12,706 nt of DNA from Clostridia bacterium. Its GTDB lineage: Bacteria > Bacillota > Clostridia > UBA1381. The notes under the pieces are model-generated. The model worked only from the letters and a program-made list of their open reading frames with translations, had not been told where the DNA came from and did not search any database. The stretch covers positions 1 through 12,706 of the forward strand of contig JAFODX010000149.1 of NCBI GenBank assembly GCA_017380475.1. The letters run 5' to 3'. Of the stretch, positions 7,251 to 12,706 are shown piece after piece (the first letter of the stretch is position 1; every line of letters begins with the position of its first letter). Position numbers and translations under genes: made by a program.

Positions 7251-8264
7251 TTAAGCTTCTTCTGTTTCTTCAACAGCGACAAGTTTGAGTTTTTCTTCAA
7301 TTTCACCGTTAACATCAGCGTCAATAAATGACTTCGCCTGTTTAATTGTTGAATATGCTGCTTTCAAGTCAGAAGAGCCGTGACCCTTGACAACAAGTTT
7401 TTTACAACCGAGCAATATAGCACCGCCATACTCACGGTAGTCCATAGATTTCTTGAACTCTTTTATACCGCCCATAACAAACAATGCACCAATCTTTGTT
7501 ATGATATTTTTCTTGAATATACCTTTGATTTTCTTGTTGATAACACTGCCCATACCCTCGATAGTCTTAAGAACAATGTTGCCGGCAAAACCATCGCAAA
7601 CCATAACATCAGCGTTGCCTTCCATAATATCACGGCCTTCAATGTTACCAATAAAGTTAAACGGTGCATCCTTCATCAGCGGATACGCTTTCTTTGTAAG
7701 GTCATCACCCTTGCCTTCTTCTTCACCGTTTGATATCAAAGCAACTCTCGGATTCTCCATACCAAAAAGGTTTCTCATATATATATCGCCCATAACTCCG
7801 AACTGAACAAGGTTCATCGGACGGCAGTTTGTGTTTGCACCGGAATCCGCCAAAAGTTTAGGACCCTGTGCTGTTGGCAAAGTCGCCGCAAGAACAGGGC
7901 GTAAAATCCCCTTGATTCTTCCGACAATCAAAAGACCTGCCGTTAACAAAGCACCTGTGCTACCCATTGAAATCATTGCATCGCCCTCGCCTTTTTTAAG
8001 CAGATTTGCAGCAACAACCACAGATGCATCTTTCTTTCTGCGTACTGCTTTTGCCGGCTCTTCGTGGTTTGATATTACCTCCGAAGCATGCACAATGCTG
8101 ATGTTTTCTTCCGGATACGTATATTTTTTAAGTTCATTATTTATGGTATCAGTATCTCCGATAAGTACCATGTGTACTCCGAGTTCATTTGCTGCCTTTA
8201 CTGCAGCTTCTACAGGAACCTGCGGTGCATTGTCACCGCCCATTACATCAATAAGAATTTTCAT
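7251..8264 (-). CDS. plsX: Phosphate acyltransferase PlsX
   Basis: PlsX moves the acyl chain from acyl-ACP to phosphate, giving acyl-phosphate for the membrane acyltransferase PlsY, the first step of phospholipid synthesis in most Gram-positive bacteria. The 337-residue protein begins MKILIDVMGGDNAP, the family's N-terminal signature. It continues with the conserved segments GSTGALL, LADSGANTNCRP, SNGEEEGKG, VCDGFAGNI and EYGGAILLG. Length matches the Bacillus enzyme closely. The start lies 2 bases after the fapR stop, with a GAGGTG ribosome binding site inside the end of fapR, so the two are cotranscribed and probably coupled. It comes under the FapR-controlled promoter at 8866-8894. Confidence 0.97.
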   Translation of the reverse strand: MKILIDVMGGDNAPQVPVEAAVKAANELGVHMVLIGDTDTINNELKKYTYPEENISIVHASEVISNHEEPAKAVRRKKDASVVVAANLLKKGEGDAMISMGSTGALLTAGLLIVGRIKGILRPVLAATLPTAQGPKLLADSGANTNCRPMNLVQFGVMGDIYMRNLFGMENPRVALISNGEEEGKGDDLTKKAYPLMKDAPFNFIGNIEGRDIMEGNADVMVCDGFAGNIVLKTIEGMGSVINKKIKGIFKKNIITKIGALFVMGGIKEFKKSMDYREYGGAILLGCKKLVVKGHGSSDLKAAYSTIKQAKSFIDADVNGEIEEKLKLVAVEETEEA

Positions 8265-8266
8265 TT

Positions 8267-8806
8267 TTACACCTCTGCTACAACTTCTAGATTGAATTTA
8301 CCTCTGAATACTTCAGACATATCAACGTTTATTATTACATGAACTATATATTCGTTATTCTTTTCTCTCTTTACAGTAGATTTAGCGACAAGTCTGTCTC
8401 CAAGATGTACTTGTGCTGTATACTTTACATTTGCAACTTTAACAAGCGCTGCACTTGCATTGATGACATTCAATGCAAGATTTTCGGCAAGTGCGTATAT
8501 GCACTGACTCTTTACGATATTGGTATTTTTAAAAAGCATTGAAGCGTCAGTTTCAAGCACTGAAATACCTGTCTCATAAAGCTTAAGGTCAAGAAGTTCT
8601 TCCTTGTTTTCAGCATTATGAAATTCATTTTCCGCAGCCGACTTAACTCTTTCTCTGTATTCTGCTATGCCTAATTCTGCTCTGTCATTACGGATTGTTG
8701 AAATGCTTACATTGCATTTTTCCGAAAGCTCGTCATCTTTTAAAAACGGGTTCTCGCTTATAATTGACATCATATAAGCGTGCCGCTGTTTTTTTGTCAT
8801 ACTCAT
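8267..8806 (-). CDS. fapR: Transcription factor FapR
   Basis: FapR is the global repressor of fatty acid and phospholipid synthesis genes in Gram-positive bacteria; malonyl-CoA binding releases it from DNA. This 179-residue protein has an N-terminal helix-turn-helix at about 24-46, including SISTIRNDR. A linker helix leads to a hot-dog domain from about 75 to 176, with the conserved core QVHLGDRLVAK and a closing FRGKFNLEV. It aligns without gaps over the hot-dog core to my memory of Bacillus FapR. In that alignment the ligand residues Arg106 and Asn115 correspond to Lys99 and Glu108, while Phe99 is kept as Phe92. The first ATG has GAGGAGG 5 bases upstream. A FapR-type operator in its own leader implies autoregulation. 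Confidence 0.94.
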   Translation of the reverse strand: MSMTKKQRHAYMMSIISENPFLKDDELSEKCNVSISTIRNDRAELGIAEYRERVKSAAENEFHNAENKEELLDLKLYETGISVLETDASMLFKNTNIVKSQCIYALAENLALNVINASAALVKVANVKYTAQVHLGDRLVAKSTVKREKNNEYIVHVIINVDMSEVFRGKFNLEVVAEV

Positions 8807-8834
8807 AAGCGCCTCCTCTGAATTGTTATCACGT

Positions 8835-8853
8835 ATTAGTACCTGATACCAAT
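8835..8853. promoter_or_regulatory. FapR operator
   Basis: The 19 bases ATTAGTACCTGATACCAAT form an imperfect palindrome. They match the Bacillus FapR box (TTAGTACCT...TACTAA type) at nearly every base. The site lies about 6 to 24 bases downstream of the predicted transcription start, so bound FapR would block the promoter or early elongation. It sits directly upstream of fapR itself, giving a feedback loop: low malonyl-CoA, repression of fapR-plsX and probably acpP. Confidence 0.92.
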
Positions 8854-8865
8854 ACTTACCTCATT

Positions 8866-8894
8866 ATTATAAACTATATTTATACGGATTTCAA
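8866..8894 (-). promoter_or_regulatory. Sigma-A promoter of the fapR-plsX unit
   Basis: On the minus strand, TTGAAA (8894-8889; five of six consensus bases) and a perfect TATAAT (8871-8866) are separated by exactly 17 bases. Transcription should start near 8859, just before the FapR operator. The leader is about 50 bases long and ends with the fapR ribosome binding site. Confidence 0.88.
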
Positions 8895-9018
8895 TATTTT
8901 TTATATTTTTTTATAAATATTGTATACACTTACAAATCTTGAAAGGTTTTTTGTATAAATTAACCACAAGATATACAACCAAAAAAGTTGCGTCACACAA
9001 CATCTCGTATGTGTTAAT
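8895..9018. other. AT-rich intergenic stretch without a gene
   Basis: No coding region or RNA gene is supported here. The stretch has long T and A runs and the word TTGTATA three times in some form: direct copies at 8930-8936 and 8951-8957, and an inverted copy TATACAA at 8972-8978. The inverted pair could form a 7-bp stem with a 14-base loop. The poly-T side could extend it to the A-run at 8981-8986 with a 2-base bulge. The AT-rich part directly upstream of the fapR -35 could act as an UP-type element. Function is not established. Confidence 0.4.
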
Positions 9019-9052
9019 AAAAAAGACACAGAAGTAATCTTCTGTGTCTTTT
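9019..9052 (-). terminator. Intrinsic terminator after ispH-rpsA
   Basis: AAAAGACACAGAAG (9021-9034) and its exact complement (9039-9052) form a 14-bp stem around a 4-base loop. The stem runs into a tract of six U and then AUU on the minus strand. It starts 15 bases past the ispH-rpsA stop codon and separates that transcript from the fapR promoter. Confidence 0.93.
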
Positions 9053-9067
9053 GTGTTTTTAAATCAA

Positions 9068-11125
9068 TTATTCAGCTGTCTCTTCAGCAGGAGCTTCCTC
9101 AACAACTTCAGCAGGAGCTTCCTCTGCCGGTTCTACCTCGATGGGTTCTTCAACCTCTACCTCGGGGTCTGTTGAATATACAAGTGCCTCTTCGGGCTTG
9201 TCCTCTTCAACTACTTCTTCAACCACTTCAGGCTCTTCCTTTTCAATAAGAGCTCTGATTGAAAGACTGATCTTCTTTGCTTCCCAGTTAGCTTCAGTTA
9301 CCTTAACTTCAACTTCCTGACCTATTTCAAGAACATCTTCCGGCTTGCCGATACGCTTATCAGCAATCTGTGAGATATGGATAAGACCGTCTACTGACGG
9401 AATGATTTCAGCAAATGCTCCAAACGGCATCATTCTGACAATCTTAACTGTGATTACGTCACCAACATTAACCTTACCCTGTGCAATTGTCCACGGGTTG
9501 TCCTCAATCTTTTTGAAGCCCAAAGAAATCTTCTTTGTCTCAGGATTGATTTCCTTAATGTAAACATCCATAACATCACCAACAGCACATACTTCTGACG
9601 GATGCTTAATCTTGTTCCATGAAAGCTCGCTTATATGAACAAGACCGTCTACTCCTCCTATATCAACGAATGCACCGAATGATGTAAGAGATTTAACTGT
9701 ACCGCTGTAATGCTTACCTTCTTCAGCATCTGCCCAGAACTCTGCCTCTTTAGCCTTACGCTCAGCTTCAAGAAGTACACGTGCTGAACCAACTACTCTC
9801 TTTCTTCTCTCGTCAAGCTCAACAAGCTTGAATGTAAGAGTTTCACCTACAAGACTGTCAAGGTCTGACACATACTTTTCAGAAACCTGTCTTGCCGGAA
9901 TAAATACCTGTGCATCATCAGCCAAAGCAATCAGGCCGCCCTTAACAGACTTAATGATCTTGCCCTCCATGATTTGTTCTGATTCGTAAGCCGCTTTGAT
10001 TTTGTTCCAGCTTTCCATAGCTACCAATTTCTTTCTTGATAGAACTACCTTTCCTTCAGCATCGTTTACGCCTACAACATAAACTCTGATTGTGTCGCCT
10101 TCCTTTACAACATCAGACGGCTCAAGTGAGGGGTCATCAGTAATCTGATCAGCTGACAGCTGTCCGTTGTATTTGAATCCGCCAAGGTCAACAATTACCT
10201 CGTTCTTGCGGACTTCAACAACCTGTCCGTCAATAATGTCCCCGTTGTTGAGAGTCTTCTGGTCATACTGTTCGAACAACTCTGCGAAGCTCTCTTCTTT
10301 TTTCAAGTTTTCACTCATAGCCTTTACTACCTCCCGGATAATACGTGCCGGTGTCGATGCACCTGCCGTAATTCCTATTTTATAATATTGTTTTTGCGGA
10401 AGTTCTTCCGCGGTTTCAACATGATAGGTTTCGGGACACAGCTTTTTAGAAATCTCATAGAGTTTCTTTGTGTTTGAACTCTTGGTACCACCGACTATAA
10501 TCATACAATCAGATTGCACCGCAAGCTCCGCTGCTTCCTCCTGCCTATTTCTAGTTGCACTACATATTGTATCAAATTCAAGGGTGCTTTTGCAAGCTTT
10601 TTTTAAAATTTGTACTATTTGCACAAAATATTCTTTCTTGATTGTGGTTTGTGCTACAACACATATCGGAGCATTACCAAAATCCGTATTAATTTCCTCT
10701 GCTTCACTGTCGATTACTGTTGCTTCATAATTACACCAGCCGTTTATTCCTATAACCTCAGGATGCTTTTCGTCACCGACAATTATTATTTTATATCCCT
10801 TGTTATAATGTTCTTCAACTATTTTGTGTATTTTTGATACGAAAGGACAGGTCAGGTCAATGTGTTCCCTGTCACCAATTTGTTCATATATATCCCTGCC
10901 GACTCCATGGGCACGTATGACTATTATATGATCTTCCGGTATATCTTTTACATTATCGTATGAATAAACACCCTTAGATGCGAGATCTTCAATTACCTGA
11001 GGATTATGAATCACCTCACCGAGTGTTGCTATTTTTTTACCGTTTTTTATCGCATCGTAAACAGCGTCGACGGCTCGTTTTACACCAAAACAAAAACCTG
11101 CTGTTTTCGCAACCTTTACCGGCAT
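9068..11125 (-). CDS. ispH-rpsA: IspH-ribosomal protein S1 fusion
   Basis: The 685-residue product joins two enzymatically unrelated parts. Residues 1 to about 270 are IspH (LytB), the 4Fe-4S enzyme that makes IPP and DMAPP from HMBPP, the last step of the MEP pathway. Cluster ligands C12 (GFCFGVKRA), C93 (LTCPFV) and C188 (TICSATRNRQ) and the HPE motif at 121-123 are present. From about 296 to 625 follow four S1 RNA-binding domains, the last two clearest (SFGAFVDI...DGLVHISEL and PFGAFAEI...DGLIHISQI). A glutamate-rich tail follows. An upstream ATG would add 34 residues lying over plsC. The ATG at 11125 is preferred because it has GGGAG 9 bases upstream and starts the IspH motif. Such fusions are known in Clostridia. 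The start lies 4 bases past the plsC stop. Confidence 0.96.
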   Translation of the reverse strand: MPVKVAKTAGFCFGVKRAVDAVYDAIKNGKKIATLGEVIHNPQVIEDLASKGVYSYDNVKDIPEDHIIVIRAHGVGRDIYEQIGDREHIDLTCPFVSKIHKIVEEHYNKGYKIIIVGDEKHPEVIGINGWCNYEATVIDSEAEEINTDFGNAPICVVAQTTIKKEYFVQIVQILKKACKSTLEFDTICSATRNRQEEAAELAVQSDCMIIVGGTKSSNTKKLYEISKKLCPETYHVETAEELPQKQYYKIGITAGASTPARIIREVVKAMSENLKKEESFAELFEQYDQKTLNNGDIIDGQVVEVRKNEVIVDLGGFKYNGQLSADQITDDPSLEPSDVVKEGDTIRVYVVGVNDAEGKVVLSRKKLVAMESWNKIKAAYESEQIMEGKIIKSVKGGLIALADDAQVFIPARQVSEKYVSDLDSLVGETLTFKLVELDERRKRVVGSARVLLEAERKAKEAEFWADAEEGKHYSGTVKSLTSFGAFVDIGGVDGLVHISELSWNKIKHPSEVCAVGDVMDVYIKEINPETKKISLGFKKIEDNPWTIAQGKVNVGDVITVKIVRMMPFGAFAEIIPSVDGLIHISQIADKRIGKPEDVLEIGQEVEVKVTEANWEAKKISLSIRALIEKEEPEVVEEVVEEDKPEEALVYSTDPEVEVEEPIEVEPAEEAPAEVVEEAPAEETAE
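9082..9124. repeat. Direct repeat in the S1 tail
   Basis: The 19-base word CTTCAGCAGGAGCTTCCTC occurs at 9082-9100 and again at 9106-9124, a 24-base period that keeps the reading frame. It encodes a repeated EEAPAE unit near the C terminus of the S1 part. Such in-frame repeats can gain or lose units by slippage. Confidence 0.8.
10316..10335 (-). promoter_or_regulatory. Internal ribosome binding site and start at the fusion joint
   Basis: Inside ispH-rpsA, on the minus strand, GGGAGGT (10335-10329) lies 10 bases before an in-frame ATG (10318-10316, Met270 of the fusion). That ATG falls exactly between the IspH domain and the first S1 domain and would begin MSENLKKEESFAELF. Starting there gives a 416-residue free S1 protein. 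The core and spacing resemble the acpP ribosome binding site in this same window. Use of the site is inferred. Confidence 0.5.
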
Positions 11126-11129
11126 CTGA

Positions 11130-11714
11130 TCACACTCCCTGCGCAAGGCTGTAGATTTTGTCAAGAACCCCGTCTGCCAACGCCTGCACCTCTTCAGCAG
11201 AAAGTTTCTTTTCTTTGTATTCATCAAAAGAAACCGGTTCGCCGTATGTAACAGTTATCTTATGCATCCACTTATAATCACCGTCTATGTATACAGGAAT
11301 AACAGGAACATTCTTCTTCTGCGCAATCATCACCACTCCCGTTTTTGCACGACGCTTATCACCCTTTTTTACACGTCTGCCTTCCGGGAATATAAGCATC
11401 ATTCCACCGTCATCGAGTATTTTGAAAGCAGTTTTAAATGCAGACACGTCACCTGAGCCTCTGTGCACGGGGAATGCACCGAGCTTGCGTATCAAAGCGC
11501 CCAGAAGCTTGTTTTCAAACAGCTCCGCTTTTGCCATACAGAAGATGTGTCTTGGAGCAGTTATTCCAACCACAAGTGGATCAAACGCACTCTTGTGATT
11601 GATTGCAAGTATTGCTCCTCCCGTCTTTGGAACATTACTTTTACCGACACTTCTTATTCTGAACATAAACAGCATAAAAAACTGTACTATTCTCAAACAT
11701 ACACAATAAAACAT
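11130..11714 (-). CDS. plsC: 1-acyl-sn-glycerol-3-phosphate acyltransferase
   Basis: PlsC adds the second acyl chain to lysophosphatidic acid, giving phosphatidic acid at the cytoplasmic membrane. The 194-residue protein begins with a hydrophobic membrane-associating segment (about 1-20). The acyltransferase motifs follow in order: NHKSAFDP with catalytic H40 and D45, FPVHRGSGD, the substrate-binding FPEGRR, and VIPVYIDG. It is at the short end of the family but complete. The ATG overlaps the cmk stop by one base (TGATG), with a CGGAGG ribosome binding site inside cmk, so the two are translationally coupled. It works downstream of PlsX and ACP, encoded a few kilobases away in a separate unit. 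The acyl donor, acyl-ACP or acyl-CoA, cannot be told from the sequence. Confidence 0.93.
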   Translation of the reverse strand: MFYCVCLRIVQFFMLFMFRIRSVGKSNVPKTGGAILAINHKSAFDPLVVGITAPRHIFCMAKAELFENKLLGALIRKLGAFPVHRGSGDVSAFKTAFKILDDGGMMLIFPEGRRVKKGDKRRAKTGVVMIAQKKNVPVIPVYIDGDYKWMHKITVTYGEPVSFDEYKEKKLSAEEVQALADGVLDKIYSLAQGV

Positions 11715-12400
11715 CAGTTTTTTGCCTCCGTAGCTTTTATCAGATTTTTAACAGTATCTACCGCTTCATCAAAGGTTTTATCTGTTGTGTCAAGCAATAT
11801 GGCATCATCTGCCTGGCGCAACGGTGATGCCTTGCGGTTCATATCGTTTTCATCACGTTTGATTACATCTGCTTTCAGTTCTTCATAATCACACTCAATG
11901 CCTTTTTCTATATATTCCTTGTATCTGCGCATTGCACGTTCTTCAACTGATGCTGTGAGATAAATTTTGAGTTCGGCATTCGGCAGAACGGCTGTTCCTA
12001 TATCTCTGCCATCCATAATTACTCCGCCATTTTCACCCATTTTACGCTGCATATCAACTAAAAACACACGTACTTCAGGGATTGTGGCAACTGCAGATGC
12101 ACCCATTGAAGCGTCATTTTCACGTATACGCTCGGTTACATCTTTTCCGTTCAGATGCATACGCTGAACATTCTCATCATAGCTTACGTCAATTTTGATA
12201 TTGTCCAATAACCCTATAAGCTTCTGAGTATCATTTTTTATATCAATATTGTTCTCAATCGCCCATACAGCAACAGCCCTGTACATAGCACCTGTATCTA
12301 TATAGACATACCCCATATCCTTTGCCGCTTTTTTCGCCACTGAGCTCTTACCTGCGCCTGCCGGTCCGTCAATTGCTACTGAAATTTTTTTATCTGACAT
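11714..12400 (-). CDS. cmk: Cytidylate kinase
   Basis: CMP kinase phosphorylates CMP and dCMP to the diphosphates, in the cytosol, for nucleic acid and phospholipid (CDP-diacylglycerol) synthesis. With the start MSDKKISVAIDG the protein has 228 residues, normal for the family. Motifs are P-loop GPAGAGKSS at 12-20, DTGAMYR at 35-41, MDGRDIGT at 129-136 and RDENDMNRKASPL at 182-194. Two longer starts exist: ATG at 12409 (three more residues), which is only 2 bases from the AAAGG ribosome binding site, and ATG at 12442, which overlaps the upstream gene and has no good site. The ATG at 12400 is about 10 bases from AAAGG and is preferred. cmk next to plsC and ispH-rpsA is common in Clostridia. Confidence 0.94.
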   Translation of the reverse strand: MSDKKISVAIDGPAGAGKSSVAKKAAKDMGYVYIDTGAMYRAVAVWAIENNIDIKNDTQKLIGLLDNIKIDVSYDENVQRMHLNGKDVTERIRENDASMGASAVATIPEVRVFLVDMQRKMGENGGVIMDGRDIGTAVLPNAELKIYLTASVEERAMRRYKEYIEKGIECDYEELKADVIKRDENDMNRKASPLRQADDAILLDTTDKTFDEAVDTVKNLIKATEAKN

Positions 12401-12422
12401 TTCATCCATTACCTTTCTTCTT

Positions 12423-12706
12423 TTAGTGTCCCGCTGAGGCATTCAGTCCCGCAAGATAACCGGTTGACCAGGCAACCTGCAGATTGTATCCGCCGGTATA
12501 TCCGTCAACATCTATTATTTCACCTGCAAAATACAGTCCTGAAACAAGTTTTGATTCCATCGTTGATGAATTTATTTCCGAAGTCTTTATTCCACCTGAT
12601 GTTATAATAGCCTCACGCAGCGGTCTGAATCCCGTTATAGTCAAAGTAAGCCCCTTAAAGACATCAACAAGCCGTTTGCGTTCTTCACGGGTTATTTCAC
12701 ATACTG
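12423..12706 (-). CDS. BaiN/HI0933-family flavoprotein, C-terminal end (partial)
   Basis: The reading frame is open from the right window edge to the stop at 12423, so this is the last 94 or so codons of a longer gene whose start lies outside. The segment contains REAIITSGGIKTSEIN, then TMESKLVSGLYFAGEIIDVD, then GYTGGYNLQVAWSTGYLAG. This is the FAD-binding C-terminal signature of the HI0933/YhiN/BaiN family of NAD(P)/FAD-dependent oxidoreductases. The substrate is unknown. A TTG at 12644 is not a true start, because the conserved frame continues upstream of it. The stop lies 22 bases before the chosen cmk start, so the gene probably shares a transcript with cmk, plsC and ispH-rpsA. Confidence 0.9.
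   Translation of the reverse strand, partial: VCEITREERKRLVDVFKGLTLTITGFRPLREAIITSGGIKTSEINSSTMESKLVSGLYFAGEIIDVDGYTGGYNLQVAWSTGYLAGLNASAGH

Noticed and set aside
7831..8295. 154-codon plus-strand open frame opposite plsX
   Set aside because: It is the antisense of a strongly conserved gene, its translation shows no family features, and no ribosome binding site or promoter supports it.
8895..9018. Riboswitch or small RNA in the AT-rich gap
   Set aside because: It lies upstream of the mapped-looking fapR promoter and after a terminator, is nearly all A and T, and shows no known riboswitch core.
9021..9052. Terminator acting for a plus-strand transcript
   Set aside because: The stem could work in both directions, but no plus-strand gene ends near it.
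11126..11227. 34-residue N-terminal extension of the IspH-S1 protein
   Set aside because: It lies over the end of plsC, is basic and unlike any IspH N terminus, and the ATG at 11125 has a good ribosome binding site directly before the conserved motif.
11463..11888. 141-codon plus-strand open frame across plsC and cmk
   Set aside because: It runs antisense to two well-supported genes and has no recognisable motifs.
12401..12442. Longer starts for cmk
   Set aside because: The ATG at 12409 is only 2 bases from the ribosome binding site and the one at 12442 overlaps the upstream gene; family length fits the ATG at 12400.
12423..12644. A separate 73-residue protein starting at a TTG
   Set aside because: The flavoprotein frame stays open to the window edge and the conserved family sequence is only its C-terminal end.

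Overview
This window looks like a chromosomal housekeeping region from a low-GC Gram-positive bacterium of the class Clostridia, probably an anaerobe from a gut or similar habitat. The evidence is the gene order fapR-plsX-acpP-rnc-smc-ftsY, a Bacillus-type FapR box, the IspH-ribosomal protein S1 fusion typical of Clostridia, strong AGGAGG-type ribosome binding sites and U-tailed intrinsic terminators. Species cannot be named from the sequence. Every gene I support lies on the minus strand, so biological order runs from the right edge to the left edge.

Right block (12706 to about 9019): the 3' end of a BaiN/HI0933-family flavoprotein gene, then cmk (CMP kinase), plsC (1-acyl-glycerol-3-phosphate acyltransferase) and a fused ispH-rpsA gene. 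These are closely packed, with gaps or overlaps of a few bases, and end at a strong terminator (9019-9052). The block mixes nucleotide, phospholipid, isoprenoid and translation functions. The ispH-rpsA joint carries a good internal ribosome binding site and ATG, so a free S1 protein may be made as well as the fusion.

Middle block (about 8894 to 6877): a textbook promoter (TTGAAA, 17 bp, TATAAT) followed by a near-consensus FapR operator drives fapR, plsX and then acpP. FapR is the malonyl-CoA-responsive repressor of lipid synthesis; PlsX and ACP feed acyl chains to phospholipid synthesis, as PlsC does in the neighbouring block. The fabD and fabG genes that separate plsX and acpP in Bacillus subtilis are absent. 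A probable terminator hairpin follows acpP.

Left-middle block (6780 to 591): rnc (RNase III), an Elp3-like radical SAM enzyme, smc (chromosome condensation ATPase) and ftsY (SRP receptor). Coding overlaps are 8 and 10 bases, the smc-ftsY gap is 14 bases, and a perfect 13-bp hairpin terminator follows ftsY. The rnc leader contains a compact GGGACTG/CAGTCCC hairpin of the kind seen as dispersed repeats.

Left edge (578 to 1): an extended -10 promoter drives an unrecognised three-segment membrane protein with a GTG start. Its stop codon overlaps the start of another gene, which leaves the window after 12 codons and begins like an exported protein.

I found no CRISPR array, transposase, tRNA, rRNA, phage or defence gene. 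This is mostly an ordinary core region. The most interesting points are regulatory: the FapR circuit with possibly altered ligand residues, the internal start in the ispH-rpsA fusion, and the repeat-like hairpin before rnc.
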